Shown here: positions 34,092-40,966 of the stretch, one piece after another
How the letters are laid out: the number at the start of each line of letters is the position of its first letter
Position numbering within the stretch: position 1 is the first letter of the stretch
Origin: Palsa-461 sp036844945
Lineage (GTDB): Bacteria; Actinomycetota; Acidimicrobiia; Acidimicrobiales; RAAP-2
Assembly (NCBI GenBank): GCA_036844945.1
Contig: DAIUEV010000009.1
Span: forward strand, 1 to 64,000
DNA length: 64,000 bases
Direction: 5' to 3'
Translations under genes and position numbers: made by a program
The notes under the pieces: generated by a model
Seen by the model: only the letters and a program-made list of their open reading frames with translations
Database searches by the model: none
Told to the model about the DNA's origin: nothing

Positions 34092-35831
34092 TCAGAGGTA
34101 CTGGCCGGTGCCCACCCGCTCGATCGAGCGGCCGCCCTTCGTCTCGCTCTCGTCGGTCATGAGGGTCCGGACGTAGACGATCCGCTCGCCCTTCTTGCCC
34201 GAGATCCGCGCCCAGTCGTCGGGGTTGGTGGTGTTCGGGAGGTCCTCGTTCTCCTTGTACTCCTGGCGGATCGACTCGAGAAGGTCGTCGGCCCGGATCC
34301 CGCTCACCTGATCGGCGATCTCGCGCTTGATGGCAAGCTTCTTCGCCCGCCGGACCACGTTCTCGATCATCGCCCCCGAGGAGAAGTCCCGGTAGTAGAG
34401 GACCTCCTTGTCGCCGTTCTGGTACGTCACCTCCAAGAAACGGTTGTCCTGGGAGGTCGAGTACATCTCCCCGACCGTCTTTTCGATCATCGCCTGGGCG
34501 GCCTTGCCCGGGTCGCCCCCACCCAGCTTCTCGACCTCGCCCGCGTCGAGCGGGAGATCGGCCGTGAGATAGCGCGAGAAGATCTGCGCCGCCGCCTCCT
34601 CGTCGGGCCGTTCGATCTTGATCTTCACGTCGAGTCGGCCCGGGCGCAGGATGGCCGGGTCGATCAGATCCTCCCGGTTCGACGCCCCGATGACGATCAC
34701 GTCGCGCAGCGCTTCCACGCCGTCGATCTCCGCGAGGAGCTGCGGGACGATGGTGGACTCCATGTCGGAGCTGATCCCGGTGCCCCGGGTGCGGAACAGC
34801 GAGTCCATCTCGTCGAAGAAGACGATGACGGGCACGCCCTCCTCGGCCTTCTCCCGGGCCCGTTGGAACACGAGGCGGATCTGGCGTTCCGTCTCGCCCA
34901 CGTACTTGTTCAAGAGCTCAGGACCCTTGATGTTGAGGAAGTAGCTGCGGATGCTCGTGTTGTTGGTCGCCTCGGCCACCTTCTTGGCGAGCGAGTTGGC
35001 CACCGCCTTCGCGATCAGGGTCTTGCCACACCCGGGCGGCCCGTAGAGGAGGATTCCCTTCGGCGCGGGCAGCTTGTAGTGGGCGAAGAGCCGCCGATGG
35101 AGATACGGCAGCTCCACCGCATCGGTGATGGCCTCGATCTGGGTGTCGAGCCCGCCGACGTCCGCGTAGGTGATGTCGGGCACCTCCTCCAAGACGAGCT
35201 CTTCGACCTCGGGCCGGGGCAGCTTCTCGATGAGGAGCTGGCTGCGCACGTCCATGAGCAGTGCGTCGCCGGCCCGCAGGCGGACCCCGGCCAGCTCGTC
35301 GGACAGCTCGACCACCCGCTCTTCGTCGGCCCGGGCGAACACGATCGCTCGGTGGCGGTCCTCCATGACCTCTTTCAGCGTCACGACCTCGCCGGCGAGG
35401 TCGCCGTCGCGCACGAGCACGACATTGAGCGACTCGTTGAGCACCACCTCATTGCCCTTGCGCAGGATGCCCGGGTCGATGTCGGGGTGCAGCGCGACGC
35501 GCATCTTTCGGCCGCTCGCGAAGACGTCCACGGTGCCGTCCTCGTTGATGTCGAGGAACGTGCCGTAGGCGGCGGGTGGCTGGGTGAGCTTCTCCACCTC
35601 CTCGCGTAACGACGCCAGTTGCTCCTTGGCCTGCTGCAGCGTGAAGGTCAGCTTCTCGTTCTGGGAGATCGCCTGGTTCAGCTGCCCCTTGGTCTCGAGC
35701 AGCCGCTCCTCGAGGGACTGGACGCGTCCCGGGCTGTCCTGCAGCCGGCGCCGGAGCGCGTGGATCTCCTCCTCGGCCTCGAGCAGCCGGGTTCGGACGG
35801 CCTCGATCTCGGCGAGTGTCGCATCGTCCAT
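34092..35831 (-). CDS. arc: Proteasome-associated AAA+ unfoldase ARC/Mpa
   Basis: A 579-residue ring ATPase that recognises pupylated proteins and threads them into the 20S core. The N-terminal coiled coil is at about 1-75 (EIEAVRTRLLEAEEEIHALRRRL), followed by two OB-fold regions (YGTFLDINEDGTVDVFASGRKMRVAL). The AAA domain has Walker A LLYGPPGCGKTLIAKAVA, Walker B VPVIVFFDEMDSLFR and an Arg-finger region (ILRPGRLDVKIKI). The C-terminal GQYL is the motif that docks onto proteasome alpha rings. I start at the ATG 35831; a GTG at 35861 lies in a GGAGGTGG stretch. Confidence 0.97.
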   Translation of the reverse strand: MDDATLAEIEAVRTRLLEAEEEIHALRRRLQDSPGRVQSLEERLLETKGQLNQAISQNEKLTFTLQQAKEQLASLREEVEKLTQPPAAYGTFLDINEDGTVDVFASGRKMRVALHPDIDPGILRKGNEVVLNESLNVVLVRDGDLAGEVVTLKEVMEDRHRAIVFARADEERVVELSDELAGVRLRAGDALLMDVRSQLLIEKLPRPEVEELVLEEVPDITYADVGGLDTQIEAITDAVELPYLHRRLFAHYKLPAPKGILLYGPPGCGKTLIAKAVANSLAKKVAEATNNTSIRSYFLNIKGPELLNKYVGETERQIRLVFQRAREKAEEGVPVIVFFDEMDSLFRTRGTGISSDMESTIVPQLLAEIDGVEALRDVIVIGASNREDLIDPAILRPGRLDVKIKIERPDEEAAAQIFSRYLTADLPLDAGEVEKLGGGDPGKAAQAMIEKTVGEMYSTSQDNRFLEVTYQNGDKEVLYYRDFSSGAMIENVVRRAKKLAIKREIADQVSGIRADDLLESIRQEYKENEDLPNTTNPDDWARISGKKGERIVYVRTLMTDESETKGGRSIERVGTGQYL

Positions 35832-36035
35832 CGGGTCCTCGGGCCTCGGCGTGGGAACCACCTCCTACCGGGCGTCAGGCTCACCCTATCGGCCGCCTGT
35901 GCCGCCGCCACCCGATGGTCGCGCGCCCGTCGCCGGGGGCGGGTGACCCGTTCCGGCCAGGTGCGGCGCATGAGGCCCCGCCGCCGTGCGAACCTTCACC
36001 TGGGCCGAACTGGTCGATCCGAGATCGGAGGCGCG

Positions 36036-36950
36036 ATGGCCGACTCCCCCGCTCCTTATTCCTACGACGAGTTCTCGATGTTTCACGAGAACGCCGAGGA
36101 GTTCGGGATCCCCTATGCCGGCCCCCCGACGGTCGAGCGCCGTTCCGTCGCAATGGACGACGGCCGCCAGCTGAGCTCTCTCATCTGGGGCACCACCCCG
36201 CCCGAGCTGGTGCTGTTGCACGGGGGGGCCCAGAACGCCCACACCTGGGACACCGTCGCGCTGGCCCTGGGCCGACCGCTGCTCGCGATCGACCTGCCCG
36301 GCCACGGCCACTCCGACGGGGGCCGGCACGGCGCGCGGAACCTCGCCGACAACGCCGATGACGTCGCTACGGTGATCACCGCCCTCGCCCCCGAGGCCAG
36401 AGCGGTCGTCGGTATGTCGATGGGAGGGATGACGACGATCGCCCTTGCCGACCGCCACCCCGAGCTGGTCCGACGAGTCGTCCTGGTGGACGTGACCCCG
36501 ACCGTCAACGCCGAGAGCGCGCAACTGATCACCAACTTCGTGCGAGGACCCGAGAGCTTTCCCGACTTCGACGCGATCCTGGCCCGCACGGTCGAGCACA
36601 ACCCGACCCGGAGCATCGCGTCACTTCGGCGCGGGATTCTCCACAACGCGCTGCAGCGGGACGACGGGAGCTGGGTGTGGCGGCACGCCCGCCATCGCGC
36701 CGAGGAGCCACCCGAGGACGGGGCGACCCCGGCCTTCGGCGACCTGTGGGAGGCCGTCTCCCGGATCGGGGTCCCGGTCATGCTGGTCCGGGGGATGCGG
36801 CCCCAGTCGGTGGTCGACGACAGCGGCGAGGCCGAGCTCCGGCGGCGCCAACCCACGGCCCGGATCGAGCACGTGCAGGAGGCCGGCCACAGCATCCAGG
36901 GCGACGCACCCGTCGAGCTGGCCGGGCTCATCGACGACTTCGTCGGCTAG
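36036..36950 (+). CDS. Alpha/beta hydrolase
   Basis: A 304-residue alpha/beta-hydrolase fold protein. Oxyanion region LVLLHGGAQNAHTWDTVALAL; LLAIDLPGHGHSDGG; nucleophile elbow AVVGMSMGGMTTIALADRHPE with Ser in G-M-S-M-G; catalytic His near the end in VQEAGHSIQGDAPVELAGLIDDF. Substrate unknown; lactonase, esterase and dehalogenase-like members share this profile. Good ribosome site (CGGAGG) before the ATG. Divergent from the ARC gene across a 204-bp gap. Confidence 0.9.
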   Translation: MADSPAPYSYDEFSMFHENAEEFGIPYAGPPTVERRSVAMDDGRQLSSLIWGTTPPELVLLHGGAQNAHTWDTVALALGRPLLAIDLPGHGHSDGGRHGARNLADNADDVATVITALAPEARAVVGMSMGGMTTIALADRHPELVRRVVLVDVTPTVNAESAQLITNFVRGPESFPDFDAILARTVEHNPTRSIASLRRGILHNALQRDDGSWVWRHARHRAEEPPEDGATPAFGDLWEAVSRIGVPVMLVRGMRPQSVVDDSGEAELRRRQPTARIEHVQEAGHSIQGDAPVELAGLIDDFVG

Positions 36951-37120
36951 CTCGGACAACCCGCCGACCAGGGCGTCTCGCCGGTCCGGCGCGCCGACCT
37001 ACTAGCATCAAACGCGACTGACTGGACGTCGGCACCGACCGGCACGGCAACAGGTCGTGCGTTCGACGCCGCCTCCGCCCAGGGTCGAGGGACCGCGAAC
37101 ACGGAAGGCAGACTGCAGGC

Positions 37121-37357
37121 ATGAAGGTCTGGATCGATCAGGATCTGTGCACCGGGGACGGTCTCTGTGAGGAGATCGCGCCGGCGGTCTTCACCCTGCT
37201 CGACGACGGGCTTGCCTACGTGAAGGAAGGCGACGCGATCAGGAACGAGCCGGGCGGCTCGGCCGGCATGGCGCTCGTCCCCGAGAACCTCGAGGAGTCC
37301 GTTGTCGAGGCCTCCGAGGAGTGCCCCGGGGAGTGCATCTTCATCGAGCGGGACTGA
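37121..37357 (+). CDS. Ferredoxin, probable 3Fe-4S type
   Basis: A 78-residue ferredoxin. Cysteines at 10, 16, 68 and 72 with Asp at position 13 (C-x-x-D-x-x-C) suggest a 3Fe-4S or easily interconverted cluster, like the ferredoxins that feed electrons to cytochrome P450s. The C-terminal ECPGECIFIE is the second cluster motif. No P450 gene is nearby. Its stop codon now abuts an insertion sequence. A TAGCAT box about 100 nt upstream (near 37010) may be its promoter. Confidence 0.92.
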   Translation: MKVWIDQDLCTGDGLCEEIAPAVFTLLDDGLAYVKEGDAIRNEPGGSAGMALVPENLEESVVEASEECPGECIFIERD

Positions 37358-37363
37358 ACCTTC
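37356..37363. repeat. 8-bp target-site duplication, left copy
   Basis: GAACCTTC, identical to 38763-38770 on the other side of the insertion sequence. It overlaps the ferredoxin stop codon. Confidence 0.8.
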
Positions 37364-38762
37364 GTTAGCAACTAGCTGCGTTGAACTTCGCGAGCCTGAA
37401 TGTCGTGACGGGCTCTGGCCGCAACGACCGCTGGAGATCTTGCCAGGCCGAGTGACCAAACCGCCGAGCCAGTGCGACCGTGACCAGATCGCGCAGTCCT
37501 GGGATGGACCAGCGACTGCCGCCGATGTCGGTGCGGGCGTTCAGGTCGCGCATCGCTCGCTCGAGCACGCCGCTGCCGAGTTCGGGCCCGCCCAAGAACG
37601 CGAGCCGGTCTCTGAGCGAGCGATCGAGACACGTGAAGACCTGGCTGCGAGCGCCGGCCAGCAGTTCACTCGCGGCGTGATAGTCGTGGTCGGCGACTTC
37701 GGCGGCGAGCCCATCGAACTCCTCGAGGGCACGGGCCAGATCCCACTCCTCGCCAACCACACGGTGGCAGAGCTCGACCAGCGCGTCGCGTGCGTCGTTC
37801 GCCCACTTGGCCGGCGCGTGGTCGGCATAGAGCGCCCACCGCACGCCGCGCCCGAGGTGCCACCAGCACCGTTGGATCGGCGCCTCGGGCCACAGCACTG
37901 AAGCCAGGCGGGTGATCGCCAGCTCGCCGTCGACCACGACGAGCAGCGGTGGCGCCATCCCTTCGAGCTGGTCGGCCATGGCCGCCCAGGTCTCACCGAC
38001 GGTGGCCCCGAGGAGCTGGAGATGGGCGCGGCGGCGGTGCTGGGGCCCCGAACGTCCGAGCAGCCCAATGGCCACGTTGGCTTGGGTGCCGAGGCGGTTC
38101 CCCCCGGCGCGCACTCGGGTGCCGTCCAGGAGCACCACCGGGGCCGAAGCACCTGGCCCGAGCCGCCCACTCCCGCCGGTCAGCATGGCGGCGACATCGC
38201 CAATGGCGCGATGCGCGGCGGCTGAGGAGGAGGGCCGTCCGGTGCTTGTGGCCACCCAGGCCGCCCGGGCGAAGGACATCTGGGCGGCCAGCTCAGCGAG
38301 ATCGAGGGTCAACCGGTCGGTGCGGCGCTTGCCTGACAATCCCCACAGGACGAGCAGGGGCGCGAAGACCTTGGTGCAGCGCCGGCAGCCCACATGGGCG
38401 AGACGCACCAGGACGACTCCGGCCGAGGTGTCGAAGCGCCGCGGCCGGGTCCGCCACCCCTTTCGCGCGAAATCCGAGCCGGCCCCGCACTCAGGACAAG
38501 CGAAGGGAGCGGGCAGACCACGCGTCGGAGCCCATCTCGGCCCGCACACCCGATCGAGCAACTCGGACTGCAGTTCCTCGAGCGTCGCCGCCAACGCAGC
38601 ACCAGGAACCTCTCGACCCATCGCCACCGCCAGGGACTCGAACGTCGACCACGCCGAGCTCTGATCAAGCGTGGGCGCATCGAATGACAAAGACAGCGTC
38701 ATCACTGGCATACCTCACTCCTACTCGCTTCGGAGCGAAGTTCAACGGAAGGTGTTGCTAAC
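37364..38762 (-). mobile_element. Insertion sequence, 1,399 bp, DDE type with 8-bp target duplication
   Basis: One transposase gene fills the element. Ends match as inverted repeats over 28 bp: GTTAGCAAC, a variable 7-nt block, then GTTGAACTTCGC (23 of 28 positions identical). Flanking direct repeats are GAACCTTC on both sides. The size, 8-bp duplication and protein pattern fit ISH6- or ISL3-like families; I cannot decide between them by eye. Intact ends and open frame indicate a recent insertion. Confidence 0.85.
37365..38711 (-). CDS. Transposase of the insertion sequence
   Basis: A 448-residue transposase. A zinc-finger-like N-terminal region (FACPECGAGSDFARKGWRTRPRRFDTSAGVV, then VGCRRCTKVFAPL) is followed by a DDE catalytic core: APVVLLDGTRV (first Asp), LLVVVDGELAITRLASVLWPEAPIQRCWWHLGRGVRW (second Asp), and SGVLERAMRDLNARTD with GSRWSIPGLRDL (Glu). 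It appears full length. Its stop codon lies in the terminal inverted repeat. Ribosome site GGAGTGAGG before the ATG. Orientation is opposite to the ferredoxin gene. Confidence 0.88.
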   Translation of the reverse strand: MPVMTLSLSFDAPTLDQSSAWSTFESLAVAMGREVPGAALAATLEELQSELLDRVCGPRWAPTRGLPAPFACPECGAGSDFARKGWRTRPRRFDTSAGVVLVRLAHVGCRRCTKVFAPLLVLWGLSGKRRTDRLTLDLAELAAQMSFARAAWVATSTGRPSSSAAAHRAIGDVAAMLTGGSGRLGPGASAPVVLLDGTRVRAGGNRLGTQANVAIGLLGRSGPQHRRRAHLQLLGATVGETWAAMADQLEGMAPPLLVVVDGELAITRLASVLWPEAPIQRCWWHLGRGVRWALYADHAPAKWANDARDALVELCHRVVGEEWDLARALEEFDGLAAEVADHDYHAASELLAGARSQVFTCLDRSLRDRLAFLGGPELGSGVLERAMRDLNARTDIGGSRWSIPGLRDLVTVALARRFGHSAWQDLQRSLRPEPVTTFRLAKFNAASC

Positions 38763-38770
38763 GAACCTTC
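38763..38770. repeat. 8-bp target-site duplication, right copy
   Basis: GAACCTTC, matching 37356-37363; it touches the trmI stop codon at 38769-38771. Confidence 0.8.
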
Positions 38771-39551
38771 AGTCCCGGCGGGCCAGCGCCCGCGCTGAGG
38801 TGAGGAACCCCGTGTGGGCCACCATCCGGTGGTCCGGACGCACCGAGCGAGGCTCGACGTGCCAGGTGCGGCGCAGGATCTCGACGGTCTCGGCGAGACC
38901 GAACCCGTGCCTGGCCAGGGCTTCGCGCAGTTGCCCGGTCTGGTTGATGGTCGGCAGGTACGCGAGGAAGATCCCGCCCGGCCGGAGCGCTTCGGTGGCG
39001 GGTCCGACCACGTCCCAAGGCTCGGGGAGGTCGAGCACGACCCGGTCGAGGTCGGACTCGCCGATGCCCGCGGTGACGTCACGGACCTCCACGCGGTAGT
39101 CGACGTCGGGGCCGAGCTGGTCGGCCACGTTCGCCTTCGCCCGCTCGGCGAAGTCCTCCCTGATCTCGTAGCCGATCACCCGTGCGCCCGCCCGGAGCAG
39201 GGCCATCGAGAGCGCCCCGGAGCCCACCCCGGCCTCGAGAATCCGCTGGCCCGGGCCGACGTCGGCGGCGATCAGAATCGCGCCGAGGTCCTTCGGGTAG
39301 ATCACTTGGGCACCGCGGGGCATCTTCAGGACCACGTCGGCGAGCGTCGGCCGGAACACGAGGAACTCCCGGCCCGTCGAGCCGAGCACGGTGGAGCCCT
39401 CCGTCGCTCCGATGATGTCGTCGTGGGCGAGGATGCCCGCGTGGGTGTGGAAGCTTTCCCCGGGGCGCAGCTTGATGAGGTACCGGCGCTGCTTCGCGTC
39501 GATCAGGAGCACCCGCTCGCCCTGGGCCAGGCGGTGGCCGTCGCCCACCAC
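38769..39551 (-). CDS. trmI: tRNA (adenine(58)-N1)-methyltransferase TrmI
   Basis: A 260-residue enzyme making m1A58 in the T-loop of tRNA. N-terminal beta domain (GERVLLIDAKQRRYLIKLRPGESFHTHAGILAHDDIIG) then a Rossmann domain with SAM motif RILEAGVGSGALSMALLRAG and the catalytic region DLDRVVLDLPEPWDVVGPA. In actinobacteria it is typically encoded close to the proteasome ATPase, as here. GTG start directly after the stop of the gene at 39552. Its 3' end meets the insertion sequence but is intact. Confidence 0.95.
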   Translation of the reverse strand: MVGDGHRLAQGERVLLIDAKQRRYLIKLRPGESFHTHAGILAHDDIIGATEGSTVLGSTGREFLVFRPTLADVVLKMPRGAQVIYPKDLGAILIAADVGPGQRILEAGVGSGALSMALLRAGARVIGYEIREDFAERAKANVADQLGPDVDYRVEVRDVTAGIGESDLDRVVLDLPEPWDVVGPATEALRPGGIFLAYLPTINQTGQLREALARHGFGLAETVEILRRTWHVEPRSVRPDHRMVAHTGFLTSARALARRD

Positions 39552-39776
39552 TCAGCTCGGCAGCGGGTCGTCCGTCGGCTCGCCCTTCGGGGAGCGGATC
39601 GTCACGAGGAGGCGTTCACCCGCGCTGACCCGCTCGGAGTAGACGACGGGGTCGCCCTTGCGGCGGGCCCGCTGGAGGACATACGCGCCGGCGGCCAGGG
39701 CGAACCAAGCCCAGTGCTCGCCGCGCATGCCGCGGCGGGTCCCGACTTTGACGAGCCGTCGGAGCAGATAGTCCAT
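39552..39776 (-). CDS. Small hypothetical protein
   Basis: A 74-residue basic protein: MDYLLRRLVKVGTRRGMRGEHWAWFALAAGAYVLQRARRKGDP, one weak hydrophobic stretch, then a strand-like SERVSAGERLLVTIRSPKG. It may be membrane-associated. Ribosome site AGGGACGG. Stops one base before the trmI start, so likely co-expressed. Confidence 0.65.
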   Translation of the reverse strand: MDYLLRRLVKVGTRRGMRGEHWAWFALAAGAYVLQRARRKGDPVVYSERVSAGERLLVTIRSPKGEPTDDPLPS

Positions 39777-39787
39777 CGCAGCCGTCC

Positions 39788-40006
39788 CTAGAGCCGGCGG
39801 ATCTCCACGATCGCCGAATCGTTGCGGCCGCCCCGACGGCCCCAGACGTAGGCGAGGGCGACCACACCGAGCGCGACGGCACCGGCGATCACGAGCACCG
39901 GCGGGAGCTTGGCGCGTGCGGTCTCCTGGGTGTCGCCGATCGCGCGGGCAAACGCCGCCTGCAGGTCGTCGCGGCTGATTCGCCGCCCGTTGGTTTCGAC
40001 TGGCAT
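39788..40006 (-). CDS. Small single-span membrane protein
   Basis: A 72-residue protein with a helical N-terminus (RISRDDLQAAFARAIGDTQETARAKLP) and one membrane helix (VLVIAGAVALGVVALAYVW) followed by Arg-Arg, so N-terminus outside is not predicted by the positive-inside rule; basic end likely cytoplasmic. AGGAGG ribosome site. Function unknown; part of a run of small membrane genes before trmI. Confidence 0.7.
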   Translation of the reverse strand: MPVETNGRRISRDDLQAAFARAIGDTQETARAKLPPVLVIAGAVALGVVALAYVWGRRGGRNDSAIVEIRRL

Positions 40007-40019
40007 GACGGTCTCCTCC

Positions 40020-40397
40020 TCAGTCGCCGGTCTTCTTGGCCGTCCCGCGCCGGGCCGCCGGCCCGGCGAAGATCCGCCAGGCCGACAGGGCGATGACCGC
40101 GAGGGCGAGCGCCGTGACGATCACATAGGGCAGCCACGAGAGGTTGCCGTGGAAGGCGCCCGTCTCGGTCTGCAGGACACGCAGGGCGGCGACGAGCAAA
40201 AGCACGGTGCCCACGGCCACCGCCAGGGAGCCCGCCACCCCGAACAGTACGAACCGGCCGAGGCCCTTCAGTGGATCGAGGGTCTCCTGCTTCACATAGG
40301 CGATGACCAGGGAAACCGCGTCCCGCCGGGGGTCGCCCGACCCCGCGTCGGTGCCGCTTTTGCCCTGATCTTTGGTCGCCCTCCTGAAACTCGGCAC
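40020..40397 (-). CDS. Phage-holin-X/DUF1469-like membrane protein
   Basis: About 125 residues with two hydrophobic segments (FVLFGVAGSLAVAVGTVLLLVAALRVLQ and WLPYVIVTALALAVIALSAWRIFAG), a basic start and a basic end. The layout matches the actinobacterial holin-X/DUF1469 group, which is chromosomal and not a real lysis protein. Tandem GTGs at 40400 and 40397; the second is 6 nt after a TAGCGT box (40404-40409, minus strand), so I use it. Confidence 0.7.
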   Translation of the reverse strand: MPSFRRATKDQGKSGTDAGSGDPRRDAVSLVIAYVKQETLDPLKGLGRFVLFGVAGSLAVAVGTVLLLVAALRVLQTETGAFHGNLSWLPYVIVTALALAVIALSAWRIFAGPAARRGTAKKTGD

Positions 40398-40462
40398 CAC
40401 GCGACGCTATCCCGCCGCCACGGCCTGCCCGTTCGTCGGCCGGCCGCTGCACACTCTCGGCC

Positions 40463-40864
40463 TCAGGAGCGCTCCCGGTAGAGGTACGTGGAGCTGGCCC
40501 GGGCGACCTTCTTCCCCGCCTCGTTGGTGACCGTCGCCTCGACGAAGGCGACCCTCGAGCCGCCCGAGACCACCTCGGCGTCGCAGCGCAGCCGCGCCCC
40601 CGACTCGATCGCCCCGAGGAAGCTGGTCTTCAGTTCGGCGTTGACCGCGAACACGCGTCGGCCCTCGACGAAGGTCACGGCGGCCGAGCCCATCGCCGTG
40701 TCGATGAAGGCGCACAGGAACCCGCCCTGCATCTGGCCGGCCGGGTTGGCGAATCGCTCGTCGGCGACCATCGTCCAGCTCGTCCTGCCCGGCACCGACT
40801 TGTCCACGCAGACCGCCCCGAGCATGAGGTCGCTGTTGGGTGGAACCTGCATCCGGGTGGGCAT
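40463..40864 (-). CDS. PaaI-family hotdog thioesterase
   Basis: A 133-residue hotdog-fold acyl-CoA thioesterase. NPAGQMQGGFLCAFIDTAMGSAAVTFV is the central hotdog helix with the conserved N-x-x-G-x-x-HGG-like pattern (MQGG here in place of HGG), and VFAVNAELKTSFLGAIESGARLRCDAEVV the following strands. Acyl substrate unknown. ATG 6 nt after a TAGCGT box; divergent from transketolase. Confidence 0.88.
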   Translation of the reverse strand: MPTRMQVPPNSDLMLGAVCVDKSVPGRTSWTMVADERFANPAGQMQGGFLCAFIDTAMGSAAVTFVEGRRVFAVNAELKTSFLGAIESGARLRCDAEVVSGGSRVAFVEATVTNEAGKKVARASSTYLYRERS

Positions 40865-40870
40865 CTTGTG

Positions 40871-40876
40871 ACGCTA
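40871..40876 (-). promoter_or_regulatory. -10 box of leaderless thioesterase gene
   Basis: TAGCGT on the minus strand, 6 nt before the ATG at 40864. Confidence 0.5.
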
Positions 40877-40953
40877 CAAGAGGCGACGGTGACGCCCCCC
40901 GAACACCCAGGTGACAGGGATCACGGCGAGGAAGGTGGCACGGGGTCTGTGGG

Positions 40954-40959
40954 TAGGGT
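40954..40959 (+). promoter_or_regulatory. -10 box of the pentose phosphate/F420 operon
   Basis: TAGGGT 7 nt before the GTG at 40967, so the operon mRNA probably begins at the tkt start codon. Confidence 0.55.
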
Positions 40960-40966
40960 GCACGTC

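Noticed and set aside
40020..40400. Holin-like annotation as evidence of prophage
   Set aside because: This family is chromosomal in actinobacteria; no phage structural, integrase or lysis genes are near.
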